DNA of 64,000 nucleotides, taken from contig CM038709.1 in NCBI GenBank assembly GCA_021613375.1, positions 41,254,656-41,318,655 of the forward strand, in the 5' to 3' direction. Below, one piece after another: positions 22,035 to 32,690 of the stretch. The notes below the pieces were generated by a model that made no database searches, had not been told where the DNA came from, and worked only from the letters and a program-made list of their open reading frames with translations. The translations under genes were made by a program, and so were the position numbers. This stretch comes from Megaleporinus macrocephalus. Its lineage: Eukaryota > Chordata > Actinopteri > Characiformes > Anostomidae. How positions within the stretch are numbered: the first letter of the stretch is position 1; the number at the start of each line of letters is the position of its first letter.

Positions 22035-24200
22035 TAGGATAATTGTTTACTGTGCTGGGATGAGTTAACCAGTCTGATGGCAAAAGACTCTGTGGAGCAG
22101 GACTGGGACAGCAGTCTGCCGCTGAATGAGCTCCTCTGCCTGATGTGACATCATTATGTAATTGACATTGTACACATAAAAGACATGGGGTCAACATCGT
22201 TTCTCTGTATGGGACAGAAGGAAGCTGGTTTAGAAAATTGTCCAGTGTGGTGATAAAACAAAACCTGTTCCAAAGCTGATACGTTTTCCCCAAATGCCAC
22301 TCTAAACTACACAGTCATTAAGCAGTTGAAATACAAATGTTGCTACATGCAGGGTGACACTGTTCAAGCCCAATCTGTTCACTCCATTTTCCTCCCCTTG
22401 GAGTCATTAGGGGTGACATTTGGAGGGGATCCTGTGTGGAGTGAGTCGCAGAAGAAAATGGAACAGACCGACATTTTGCCAAGAATGATGAGGCGAACGT
22501 GCTGTTATATGGACTACGGTGGTACAGCTTCCATAGTTTTGCCAGTCTAGGCCAGGGGTGCCCAACCCTGGTCCTGGAGATGTGGCACCCTAAGGAGTTC
22601 AGATCTCTCAGGGATCTTGCTTCTGAATGCTTTCATTACCTGGGTGTTGTGTGCTAGATTTGTGCTGGAGCCAAACTGTGGTAGATCTCCAGGCTTTGTT
22701 GGTGCTAACCATTGGTTAGTGTGGTATAGGTTGGTACCCTCATCCCACATTTTGTTTGCCCAATTCCAATCCTGGAGATCTTCCTTCTTGAAGAGTTCAG
22801 ATCCAACACGCCCAGCTCTGATTTCCAGATGCTCCTGAAGGCCTTTATTACATGCAGCCCTGGTCTAGACAATTGGGGACATGTCATCATTCTGTCATTG
22901 GCATCCTGCATCAATTAAAAAACTCTGGGTCAAAGCTATTACTCTCTGTTGGAAAAGATAAATGGTATTGTTGCTTTGTCCACTGTGGTAAACCAAACTG
23001 ATGCTTTGGTAAAACTGCCAAGACCCAGTCCATTCTCCTTTTTATACTTGCAGAGGCTGCTTCTGTGTGGACTTGAGTAGACACCACAGGAGATGGTGTT
23101 TGAAGCTTTGTTAGTGCCAACGATCGGTTGGTGTGGTATAGGTTGGTACCATCATTCCACATTTTTTTTGTCCAGGACTGGGGTGCCCAATCCTGGTCCT
23201 GGAGATCTTCCTCCTTGAAGAGTTCAGATCCAAAACGCCTGGCTCTAATTTCCAGATTCTCCTGAAGGTTTTCATTACTTGCAGCACTAGTCTAGACAAC
23301 CAAGGATGTGTCATAATTCTTCATTGGCATCATGCATAAATTAAAGAACTCTGGGTCAAAGCTATTACTCTCTATGGGAAAAGATCAACGGTACTGCTGC
23401 TCTATCCACTGTGGTAAACCAAGCTGATGCTTTGGTAGTCACTGCCTAGACCATTCTCCTTTTTTTATACTTGCAGGGGCTGAAGATGACATTCAGAGAA
23501 AATCTAGAAAAAAATGGAACAGTCCAACACTTTCCAAAGAATTATGAATTGGATCTGCTGCAGAATTGGCTTGAGTAGACACCACTGGAGATGGGCTTTT
23601 TTTTAGTTTGTTAGTGCCAACCGTTAGTTGGTGTGGTATAGATTGGTACTCATTCCACATTTTTTTTTGTCCAGGGCTGGGGTGCCCAATCCTGGTCTTG
23701 GAGATCTTCCACCATGAAGTGTTTCCAGATGCTCCTGAAGGCCTTCATGACTTGCAGCCCTGGTCTAGACAGCTAAGGATGTTTCATCATGTTGTATTTG
23801 GCATGATGTGTACAAAAGTCTAAGTCATTTTTGTCTATGGTAGAAGAAGAAAGCTGTTGTAGAAAATTGCTGCTGTTGTCCACTGTGGTAAACTGTTTGA
23901 AAGCTAATGCGTTTTGTTGTAATATGTTTTCCCCAAATGCCACTCTAATTTACGAGGTCATTAAGGAGTCGAAATACAAATGTGGCTACATGCATGGTGA
24001 CACTGCTCAGGCCTCTGCTTGCTCAATTCTCCTCCCCATGCTCCCACAGAGGCTGAAGTCATTAGAGGTGACATTTGGAGGGAATCTTGTGTCGCGCAAG
24101 CAGCAGAAGAAAACCGAACAAGATCTGCTGCGGTACGAACCTGAGTAGACTCCACTGGAGATGGAGTTTGGAGGTATGTCAGTGGCAAATGTCAAATGTG
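22035..24200 (+). repeat. Repeat D cluster, tandem and truncated copies
   Basis: Units of roughly 425-500 bp repeat in direct orientation. Landmarks are the CCCAATCCTGGTCCTGGAGA segment at about 22560, 22750, 23187 and 23686; the CTATTACTCTCTRTKGGAAA segment at 22939 and 23362; the GGTGTGGTATAGGTTGGTAC segment at 22720, 23130 and 23632; and the AAATACAAATGTKGCTACAT segment at 22330 and 23971. The GGTCCTGGAGAT motif resembles a common fish DNA-transposon repeat. Short open frames on both strands are shared between units because the units are copies. No transposase was recognised. Confidence 0.8.
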
Positions 24201-24599
24201 GCAGTCAAATTGCTTTGGCAGTGGTAGCCTACAATTTAAGAGAATGGTGTTTTTATAATGGTGTTGAACTTTTAATACCAGACTCACTTTCACCCACTGT
24301 TAATTCAATGCACAGGAGTTGCTAGCTTGCTTGTAGCATGGAGGTATCATTAATCGTGCCTTGACTCTCAAGCAACCATGTAATTTAGAGGGTCCACTCG
24401 TATCCAGGGGTAAAACGTACGCAAGACTAATCATATCAGGTCGGGAACATTCTTCTGGTCAGTTATAAAACCCTCTGCATGTAGTTTCGAGGTTCTAGGG
24501 TTTCTTTGAAAAGAGCATTCCAGAAATGATTGAAAATGTTTTGAAATGTTTCCAAAAGTTGGAAATGACCTCCTGGGCAAAAGAGTATCTCACAAATGT
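24201..24599. other. No gene seen
   Basis: Single-copy DNA with no recognised feature. Confidence 0.4.
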
Positions 24600-24860
24600 A
24601 CTAATGTGTCGTCACTGACAGAAAAACAAGTTTCTCCATGATGGAAAGAACTTTCTTTACTTTCAATGGAAGCCAATGGAACCAGAATGTTTCCCAAGCT
24701 ATTTCGGAGCATTTCCATTATTCCTTTCATTGTGGAATGTTCACACAATATTAAAGACTGCTACCATGTTTAAAAGATGTAGAAATTGAAAAATCATTAA
24801 AAAAATGAAAATACATGGTTTTCATTGAACAGCAAAGATATTTATTACATTATGTTATAC
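24600..24860 (+). repeat. MITE-like repeat C, copy 2
   Basis: It has the same motif order as 5930-6200: GAAAAACAAGTTTCTCC, CTTTACTTTCAATGGAAG, CCAATGGAACCAGAATG, TTTCCCAAGCTATTT, CATTCCTTTCATTGTGGAAT and an A-rich end. This copy is better preserved. Confidence 0.55.
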
Positions 24861-24934
24861 CTTATATTTCAATTATCATTGCTATTTGGTGAGATTATTG
24901 ATATTGTTTTGTGACCAGAGACTGTTAGGAAACC

Positions 24935-25065
24935 AGTGCAGTACACCTAACCCCCAACTGGGCATGTATGCTTACTGCCCCCTAGTGTGTGTGTATGTGG
25001 GTGTTTAACTTCATGAATGGTTTAAATGTGGGGAAACACAAGTGGCAAGTAGTTCTAAATTCTGT
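24935..25065 (+). repeat. Repeat E fragment (LINE 3'-tail type)
   Basis: TACTGCCCCCTAGTGTGTG, then GTGTTTAACTTCATGAATGG, TTTAAATGTGGGGAAACACA and AGTTCTAAATTC match the end of the fuller copy at 30950-31200. Family E resembles the GGTTAAATGCGGAGGACAAA tail found next to many fish LINEs. Confidence 0.55.
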
Positions 25066-25600
25066 TTTTAAATTCTCTTTTATGCCTTATTTATTATTTG
25101 TTACTGTAACTTGAATGTGACCTTCATTAATTGCCTCCTGTTGAATAGACTGGTCTGAGAATTGAAGCTCAGCTTCCAGAGAAGTGTGCACAGTTCTTAT
25201 TACAGTTGTACTTCATTGCGTTTGACAGCTGTATCAAGTTGTCAGCTTGTAAAAGGAAGCCGATCTACATGTGAAGGCCAAATCTGTCAAACACAGACAC
25301 TGGAGTTTCTGCTGTGGCTGACTGCTATTTATACCTGCTTTGCTAAACAATCCAATCCATTCTCAGGCATTTATATTGAAGTATTTCTGTAGCTCGTGTC
25401 CTGAATGAGAACTGAAGAACAGTTTCTTTCTGCCTGCTGAGAAATACACATATGGGACATATTACTATGACATATATTTACTTCCATGTACTCTATCGAA
25501 TATAGGTTACTATTAGATATACAGTGAATTTCAAATAAAATGTGAACTAAAATGTGATCAGATATTAAAATAACAGATAAAAACATTAACTTTCAAACAG
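25066..25600. other. No gene seen
   Basis: AT-rich single-copy DNA; the short open frames have no family. Confidence 0.4.
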
Positions 25601-26045
25601 TTTACAATTACAGCAGCAATTTTCTACAACAGGTTTCTTCTTCTACCATAGACAGAAATGACTTGGACTCTGAATCTTTTGTACACATGATGCCAACTGC
25701 AAAATGAATGCACATCCTTAGTTGTCTAGACCAGGTCTGCAAGAAATGAAGGCCTTCAGGAGCATCTGGAAACTAATCAAGGTGCAAGATCTCTAAGACC
25801 TGGATTGGGCACCCCAGCGCGAGACAAAAAAAAAAGTGGAATGATGGTACCAACCTATACCGATGGTTGGCACCAACAAACTAAAACAAAGTCCATCTTC
25901 AGTGGTGTCTTCTCAAGCCAATACTGCAGCAGATTCAAATCATAATTCCTTGCAAAGTCTTGGACTGTTTCATTTTGTTCTCCATTTTCTCCAAATGTCA
26001 TCTTCAGCCTCTGCAAGTATAAAGAAGAAAAATGAACTGGGTCTA
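25601..26045 (-). repeat. Repeat D, inverted copy right of the main cluster
   Basis: The reverse complement matches the D units: TTTCTACAACAGGTTTCTTC, GTCTAGACCAGGTCTGCAAG, GAAGGCCTTCAGGAGCATCT, GCACCCCAGCGC, CATCTTCAGTGGTGTCT, and CCTCTGCAAGTATAAAGAAG. With the copy at 18.7-19.2 kb it brackets the direct cluster. Confidence 0.75.
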
Positions 26046-26074
26046 GGCAGCAATACTTTGTTTTTTTTGAGTCA

Positions 26075-26312
26075 TGGGAGGGTTGGAACCTATCCTAGTA
26101 CTCATTGGCCAGAAGGCAAGAAACACTCTGGTCCATCCCAGGGTAGATACATATACATACACATTCACACACACTCAAACACACTTACAGGGGCAATTCA
26201 GCTTCTCCAAATGACCTGACTGTATGCCTGTGGACTGTGGGAGAAAACCCATACAGAAAGGGCCCTGGTCACCTGGCCGTTGAATAGAAATCAGGACCTT
26301 CTTGTTGTGAGA
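26075..26312 (-). repeat. Distant relative of SINE S
   Basis: GGGTTGGAACCTATCCTAG, TCATTGGCCAGAAGGCA, CACTCTGGTCCATCCCAGG, CAATTCAGCTTCTCC, GGACTGTGGGAGAAAACCC and ATCAGGACCTTCTTGTTGTG appear in the order of SINE S read backwards. It lacks the CATGCATGTTAGG piece, so it is another subfamily. A CA-rich stretch lies inside. Confidence 0.55.
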
Positions 26313-26471
26313 TAAAACAAAAAAACATTAATTTCATTTTTGTAACATTAAAATGTCTTTGTTTGCAAAAGCTTGATGACCTCTGCTTTCAGGAAGCCCA
26401 GCAATGACTTTAACCAACGATACCAAGTTCTGTCTCAGCATTTAAAATAAATGCAGCAGTTCTTCTGCTTT

Positions 26472-28845
26472 AGCCATTCTTTAGACTAATGGGTCACTAA
26501 AGGGTCACAGATGGATGGCCTCAGCCTCACATTCACCTGTAGAATTTCTGCTGTCATCTAATAATGGCAAGCTGTCCTGGTCTAATAGCTGGAAAACAGC
26601 CCCAAATCATGATACTGCCACCACCATGTTTCGAAGAGGGGATGAGGATTGTATGCTGGAATGCAGTGGTTGGTTTGCTAACATAACTGCCTTCATTTCA
26701 AACATGAAGATCTATTTTTTCCTTATATGTCCATTTAGAATTGTATTAGTTGTCTCTTCTCAATCTCCACTTGTGTTTTAAATGCACAGCAGTCTGTCAG
26801 TTGAACTTGGCTCTATGGAACTGCTGAGAAGCACTTCACTGAGAACTGGAACCTAGAAAATGCAACCAACAAGTAAGACAGAACGTACAAGCATGGAAAA
26901 ATATCTCTCTGAACTTCTTTATAAAGCTGAAAGCAAGTCTTCTGAGAACATATAATGGTATAATTGGTTGATGAGGTTTCTGTGTAATGTTCTGTTACAT
27001 ATATGTTTCTGCTTTTATGACACTGAGAAAATGAATAGCTTGTACTTGATGATGGAAGAATGGGGTGGAAATGTAGGTCTCTGTACACAAACAACAGAAC
27101 GCTAACATAGCCAAATTAGTCATTTCTCAAAAAGAAACCCTAACCGGTAACCTTCTTATAGACCCAATGAGTACAGCTTTAGTCATTCTTCACAGACTAA
27201 AGGGGTCACAGATGGATGAACTTACATTCCCATGTAAAACTTTCTTCAGCCATCTAACAATGGCAAGCTGCCCTTATCCGATAGCTGGACGACAGCCCAA
27301 AATCATGATACTGCCACCACCATGTTTCAAAGTTGGAATGATAATCTTATGCTGGAATGCAGTGTTCGGGTTGCTGAACTAACTCTCCTCATTTAAGTCA
27401 TGTAGCTACTGAGAAGCTCTTCACTGAGAACAGGAACCTAGATAAGTGCAACCAACTAGTAAGACTGAACTTTAGATGAAGCTGCTTTTATGACACTGAG
27501 AAAATTAATAGCTTGTACTTGATGATGGAAGAATGGGGTGGAAATGTAGGTCTCTGTACACAAACAACAGAACGCTATCATAGCCAAATTAATCATTTCT
27601 CAAAAAGATCTTCCTCTCCTCCCTCAGCTTAATAGTCAGATGAAGCAGTACAGTGCTTTGGTACCCTGCACTAACCCGCTAACCTTCTTATAGACCCAAT
27701 GAGAACAGCTTTAGCCATTCTTCGTAGACTAAAGGGTCACTAAGGGGTCACAGATGGATGATCTTACATTCCCCTGTAAAAATTTCTGCTGCCATTTAAT
27801 AATGATAAGCTGTCCTTATCCGATAGCTGGACAACAGCCCAAAATCATGATCCTGCCACCGCCATGTTTCAGAGTTGGAATGAGGATATATGCTGGAATG
27901 CAGTGTTTGGGTCGCTGAACCAACTCCCCTCATTTAAATCATGAAGCTGCTATGAAGCTCTTTACTGAGAACAGGAACCTAGAAGAGTGCAACCAACTAG
28001 TAAGGCTGAACTTTCGAAGCATGGAAAAATATCTCTGTGAACTTTCTCATAAAGCTGAAAGCAAGTCTTCTGAAAGGTATGAGAACATACAATGGTATAT
28101 TCGGTTGATGAGGTTTCTGTGTAATGTTCTGTTACATATATGTTTTTGCTTTTATGACACAGAAAATAAACAACCTGTACTTGATGATGAAAAAATGTGG
28201 TGGGAAATGTAGGTCTCTGTACACAAACAACAGAACGCTAACATAGCCAAACTGGTTACTTCTCCAAATGACCTTCCCTTCCTCCCTACACTCTGCTTAA
28301 TATTCAGATAAAACAGTACAATGCATTGGTACGCTACACTAACCTTCTTATAGACCCAATGAGAACAGCTTTAGCCATTCTTCATAGACTAAGGGTTCAC
28401 TAAGTTTTAAACTACCATGTTTCAAAGTTGGAATGAGGATCTTATGCTGGAATGCAGTGTTTGGGGTGCTGAACTAACTCTTCTCTTTTAAACCATGTAT
28501 TTAATCCATCTTTACTGAAAACAGGAACCTAGAAGAGTCCAACCAACTAGTAAGACTGACTATAGACTTTAGATGCTGCTTATATGACACTGAAAAAATG
28601 AATAGCTTATACTTGACGATGGAAGAATGGGATGGAGATTTAGGTCTTTGCTCCACATGTGGGGAGAAGTCTGGAATGGCTGTACACAATCAACAAACTG
28701 CTATCATAGCCAAATTGCCCATTTCTCCAAAGGGTCTTCCCTTCCTCCCTCCACTCTGCTTAATAGTCAGATAAAGCAGCACAGCGCATTGGTATCTTGC
28801 GCTAACCCGCTAACCTTCTTATAGACCCGCTGAGAACAGCAGGAC
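26472..28845 (-). repeat. Tandem array of about 4.3 units derived from a Tc1-like transposon
   Basis: Units start at about 26472, 27150, 27685, 28341 and 28813 (the last partial). Landmarks are CTTCTTATAGACCCAATGAG, the GACTAAAGGGGTCACAGATG segment, ATAGCTGGACRACAGCCC, ATGATACTGCCACCACCATG, TTGATGATGGAAGAATGGGG and CTCTGTACACAAACAACAGA. On the minus strand, units 1-3 encode the Tc1 motif KHGGGSIMI (near 26603-26633, 27299-27330 and 27840-27872). Unit length varies between about 470 and 680 bp because of deletions. Confidence 0.75.
27290..27335 (-). pseudogene. Tc1 transposase fragment (KHGGGS motif)
   Basis: Read on the minus strand the segment gives LKHGGGSIMILGCRPAI, matching the conserved KHGGGSVMVWGCF region between the first and second catalytic aspartates of Tc1-like transposases. 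It is the clearest of three equivalent fragments in the array. Neither catalytic aspartate nor the DNA-binding domain could be located in the units, so these are scraps of an internally deleted element. Confidence 0.65.
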
Positions 28846-29517
28846 TTTTTTTGGTTAAAGAGGGGTGTGTGTGGAATGATGAAGCGACACAAGACTCAAT
28901 GGGAAAGAGAGAGAGAGAGAGGGAATTGAATTACGGCGAGTGAACCAGGTGGAGAGAAAACAGAAGGAGGGATAATGAGAGAAAATAAACTGCATTATTG
29001 CTCCACCTGCTAGGAGTAAAGAACTGAGAGAAGAGAGGAGAGGAGAGAGAGGGTGAAGGAGGGGAGAATGGAAGGTGGATAAGCTCAGAATCTCTAATCA
29101 CCTTTTCTTTTTTCAAAACTCTGTGTCTTGGAGTCAGTAAGCCATCAGCAAAGGAAACATTATTCACTTATTAAAGCAGCAGTCGCCGACCACATATTAG
29201 CATTAGAAAGAATCGTTTTAATAACTTTTATTATGTTTTATTAAACACTGCTCAAGAGGTTATTCAGCTGTGCAACTGCAGAAGATATGGCAGGAATGTC
29301 CCAGAGGCTTCTAAGTGGTGCAACCATCTCAGCATGGGCGATTTCGTCTTCGCTGGTGATGACACAGCCGTCCACAGCCAGGAGACCAAGCAAAAAGAAT
29401 AGACACTCTCTGTAGGTCTGTATCTACTGCAGTGGAAGTCACTTACTCAGTTACACTAGTGGCAACATGCAGGAATGAGAATGCAGACCTCCTTCATGAT
29501 AGCTCTGTTATATATCC
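28846..29517. other. No gene seen; purine-rich stretch
   Basis: 28905-28925 and 29020-29080 are GA-rich (GAGAGAGAGA and GAGAGGAGAGGAGA). The rest is single-copy. The minus-strand open frame at 28931-29167 is a low-complexity product of the CT/GA tract. Confidence 0.45.
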
Positions 29518-29790
29518 ATCCATTATCTTCAGCTGAAGGCGGAGGTGGGATACACCATGGACAGGTAACCAATCCATCGCATGGCCAATATGGGCAATTT
29601 AGAGTGACTGATCAACCTAACATGCATGTGTTTGGACTGTGAGAGGAAACCAGAGTACCCGGAGTAAACCCACTCAAGCACGGAGAGAACATACACACTC
29701 GACACAGAACCACCCGGACCGGGAATCCAACCCAGATCATTTTACTGTGAGGAGACAGTGCTGACCACTACACCACCATACTGACCATTA
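29518..29790 (-). repeat. SINE S, nearly full copy with Pol III-like boxes
   Basis: Read on the minus strand the head is GGTGGTGTAGTGGTCAGCAC (A box TGGTGTAGTGG, fitting TRGYNNARNGG), followed by CTCCTCACAGTAAAATGATC and GGGTTGGATTCCCGG (B box, one mismatch to GGTTCRANNCC). The body and the GATAATGGATGGAT tail follow. This gives a tRNA-derived head on a body shared by at least seven copies in the window. The head end runs directly into the 20-bp minisatellite. Confidence 0.75.
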
Positions 29791-30667
29791 CACCACCGTA
29801 CTAACCACTACACCACCGTACTAACCACTACACCATCGTACTACCCACTACACCACCGTACTAACCACTACACCATCGTACTAACCACTACACCACCATA
29901 CTAACCACTACACTACCATACTAACCACTACACCACCGTACTAACCACTACACCACCGTACTAACCGCTACACCACCGTACTAACCACTACACCACCGTA
30001 CTAACCGCTACACCACCATACTAGCCGCTACACCACCGTACTAACCACTATACCACCATACTAACCACTACACCACCATACTAACCACTACACCACCGTA
30101 CTAACCACTACACCATCGTACTAACCACTACACCACCGTACTAACCACTACACTACCATACTAACACTACACCACCGTACTAACCACTACACCACCGTAC
30201 TAACCGCTACACCACCATACTAACCGCTACACCACCGTACTAACCACTATACCACCATACTAACCACTACACCACCATACTAACCACTACACCACCGTAC
30301 TAACCACTACACCACCGTACTAACCACTACACCACCGTACTAACCACTACACCACCGTACTAACACTACACCATCATACTAACCACTACACAACCGTACT
30401 AACTACTACACCACCATACTAACAGTACACCACCATAATAACCACTACACCACCGTACTAACCACTACACCACCATACTAACCACTACACCACCATACTA
30501 ACCACTACACCACCGTACTAACCACTACACCACCGTACTACTACACCACTATACTAACACTACACCACTGTACTAACCACTACACCACCATGCCAACCAC
30601 TACACCACCATACTAACCACTACACCACCGTACTAACCACTACACCACCATACTAACCACTACAGTG
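29753..30667. repeat. 20-bp minisatellite, about 45 units, grown from the SINE head
   Basis: The unit is CTAACCACTACACCACCGTA, repeated head to tail with point variants (CATA or CGTA, CACTA or CGCTA) and a few 1-2-bp deletions (near 30163, 30362, 30421). On the minus strand each unit reads TACGGTGGTGTAGTGGTTAG, which is the A-box segment of the adjoining SINE. There are no spacers, so it is not a CRISPR array. Confidence 0.97.
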
Positions 30668-30949
30668 CCACCTATCTGTGATATCATTGATTTGCATTCT
30701 ATTTAGGAAGCTTACTTAATATTTTCATGAGAAGACATACATTTCTTGGTAAAGCAGTTCTTATTGCCAGAGAGGGAAACGTTTGCCAAGGTCTGTGACT
30801 ATGAGGGTAGGGATCTCGTGAAAGGGTACACACAAACCACATTTGCAAGCCCTGGCTATTAAATTTTATGACAGTAACAATCTGCATACACCTGCAACTG
30901 TTCCAACTTAGCTTAGGGATCCGGGTTATGGAAGGTTAGGGTTAGGGAT
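30668..30949. other. No gene seen; two telomere-type units
   Basis: Single-copy DNA. At 30936-30947 there are two TTAGGG units, too few to mean anything. Confidence 0.4.
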
Positions 30950-31200
30950 CAGGTCTTGTCAATTAGATCCCCTGGACCAACAGGCCATGATTGAAGTGCC
31001 CTTGAGCAAGGCACCTAACTAACCCACGACTGCTCCCCAGGAGCCGTGGATAGAGCTGCCCACCCCTCTGTGCAGTGTGTATGTTCACTAGTGTGTGTAT
31101 ATGTGGGTGCTTCACTGCACAGATAGGTTAAATGCGGAGGACAAATTCCGCTGTGTGCAAACACAAGAGGCAAATAGTTCTAATTCTAATTCTAAATCTA
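30950..31200 (+). repeat. Repeat E, fuller copy
   Basis: AAGTGCCCTTGAGCAAGGCA, GACTGCTCCCCAGGAGCCG, GGATAGAGCTGCCCACC, TTCACTAGTGTGTGTATATG, TGCTTCACTGCACAGAT, GGTTAAATGCGGAGGACAAA, then (ATTCTA)n. This order is typical of a 3'-tail repeat common in fish genomes. Related copies lie at 31228, 32415 and 63105 (minus) and 24935 (plus). Confidence 0.7.
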
Positions 31201-31227
31201 ATTATCATGCTTGGAAAACCACTTGTT

Positions 31228-31352
31228 GTTTGCATACACAGAGAAATCTGACCTCCACATTTAACCCATCCATGTAGCGAAACACCCACATACACAAGTG
31301 GATTATTGAGCACACTTGCCCGGAGCGGTGGGAAGCCCTATCCACATCAGCC
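31228..31352 (-). repeat. Repeat E, inverted copy facing the previous one
   Basis: The reverse complement reads GTGGATAGGGCTTCCCACCG, CTCCGGGCAAGTGTGCTCA, GTGTATGTGGGTGTTTCGCT and GGGTTAAATGTGGAGGTCAG. Together with 31030-31160 it forms a tail-to-tail inverted pair with about 80-100 bp between the arms. Confidence 0.7.
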
Positions 31353-31789
31353 GGGAATTTTCTTGGTGAGGAAGTTCTCATTGTTAGAGAGGGAAATGTT
31401 TGCCAAGGTCTACAAGCCTACCTGCATGACTATGAAGGTAAGGCTTTTGTGAAAGAGTACCTAACGAGGTTAATGAGGTGTAGGATGCTGCGTTCACATG
31501 GTTGTGTTAAAAAAACACTATCACTATAAACACTTTTATAGAGATACATGGTCGAGAGCAGCGTGAAGCCACATAAATGCTGCCGTCAATCATTTTGGGT
31601 TCATCTGGAATTCAGCAAAGAGGCATTTGGCCCATGAATCTCAAAAGAAGTCAAGATCTGGTTTATTCCACCCCTGCAGTCGATGGAAATAATTGGGATT
31701 AGTTTCCACCGCAGCTCCTTTATTAACAATGAAATGTCTTGTTTGCTGTTGTTTATCTACTGCGAACTTAAAAATGGCCCAAACAGAAA
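31353..31789. other. No gene seen
   Basis: Single-copy DNA. The segment TTGGTGAGGAAGTTCTCATT with AGAGAGGGAAATGTTTGCCA (31373-31410) is a diverged duplicate of 30747-30792. Confidence 0.45.
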
Positions 31790-32370
31790 CAAAATAGATC
31801 TGTAAATCTCCTTTAATGTATTAAATTTAAAATAGTACAACACATGACATACTATATGAGCATTATCAATTCTTTGTGAATATGCTTTCCTTCCAAATGT
31901 TGGGACAGGATCAACCTTATCACCATGTTACATTGCTGTTCCTTTTAACAGCCCTGGATACTTGTTTTAGGCCTAAAGACACAAACTGATCTAGTTGTGA
32001 AAGCAGAACATTGTTACATTCTATTGTTAGCTGTGCAACCTTAAGGAACCTTCACAGTCATATTTTGGCTTTCCTAATGTACCACATGCTTTCAATCCGA
32101 GAACTGCAGACAGGCCAGTCTAGCATCTGCACTCTCTGGTTACACAACCATACTGTTGTAACACATGTAGAATGTTTCTTGCCATTGTCGTGTTCTGCAA
32201 TATGAATGGGTGTCTCTGAAAAAGACGGAGTCTAGAAGGCAGCATATGCTACTCTAAAACGTGTATTATAACAAGCACAAACACCACCACAGCAAACCCT
32301 GGCAATTCAATTTTGTACTGGTTACAATCTGGAGACAACTGCAAATGTCCTAAAATTTTTGACATGTGTC
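31790..32370 (+). repeat. Degraded teleost DNA-transposon-like repeat F, copy 2
   Basis: TTCCAAATGTTGGGACAGG, TCTCTGAAAAAGACGGAGTC and GAAGGCAGCATATGCTACTC match the family at 7236-7790. Internal text (GTGAAAGCAGAACATTGTTA, CAATCCGAGAACTGCAGACA) fits the fuller family. The borders are uncertain. Confidence 0.55.
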
Positions 32371-32414
32371 CGGGCCTTAATTTTAAAATAAGGAAATATT
32401 AGCAATTTTCACCT

Positions 32415-32690
32415 CATAGAATTTACTACTTGTTGTTTGCACACAGAGAAATCTAACCTTCACATACACACACATGAACACACAATAGGGGACAGTGAGA
32501 ACACCTGCCTGGAGCAGTGGGCAGCCCTATCCACATCACCCAGGAAGAAGTAGGGGGGTAAAATGCTTTGGTCAAGGGCACTTTAGTCGCATCCTCTCAG
32601 TTCAAACCTTCCAGACACAAGGCTGTGTCCTGAACCTCCAGCCCACAACTGCCCTTATCCCTACATTACCACTAAATAGTGACACTGCTG
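32415..32690 (-). repeat. Repeat E, minus-strand copy
   Basis: The reverse complement shows GGATAGGGCTGCCCACTGCT, CCAGGCAGGTGTTCTCACTG and GTGAAGGTTAGATTTCTC. At the far end TCAAGGGCACTTTAGTCGC continues the family. Confidence 0.65.

Noticed and set aside
21670..22293. 207-codon open frame on the minus strand with repeated peptide blocks
   Set aside because: It runs through the 37-bp minisatellite; the unit is stop-free in all phases on that strand and is not a multiple of three, so the frame rotates. No coding signature.
29700..29757. Intact tRNA gene in the SINE head
   Set aside because: Only A- and B-box-like motifs are present; no cloverleaf with an anticodon stem could be drawn.
29753..30667. 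CRISPR-like array of 20-bp repeats
   Set aside because: Units are contiguous, with no unique spacers, and the DNA is from a vertebrate. It is a minisatellite.
30936..30947. Interstitial telomeric sequence
   Set aside because: Only two TTAGGG units, expected by chance in repeat DNA.
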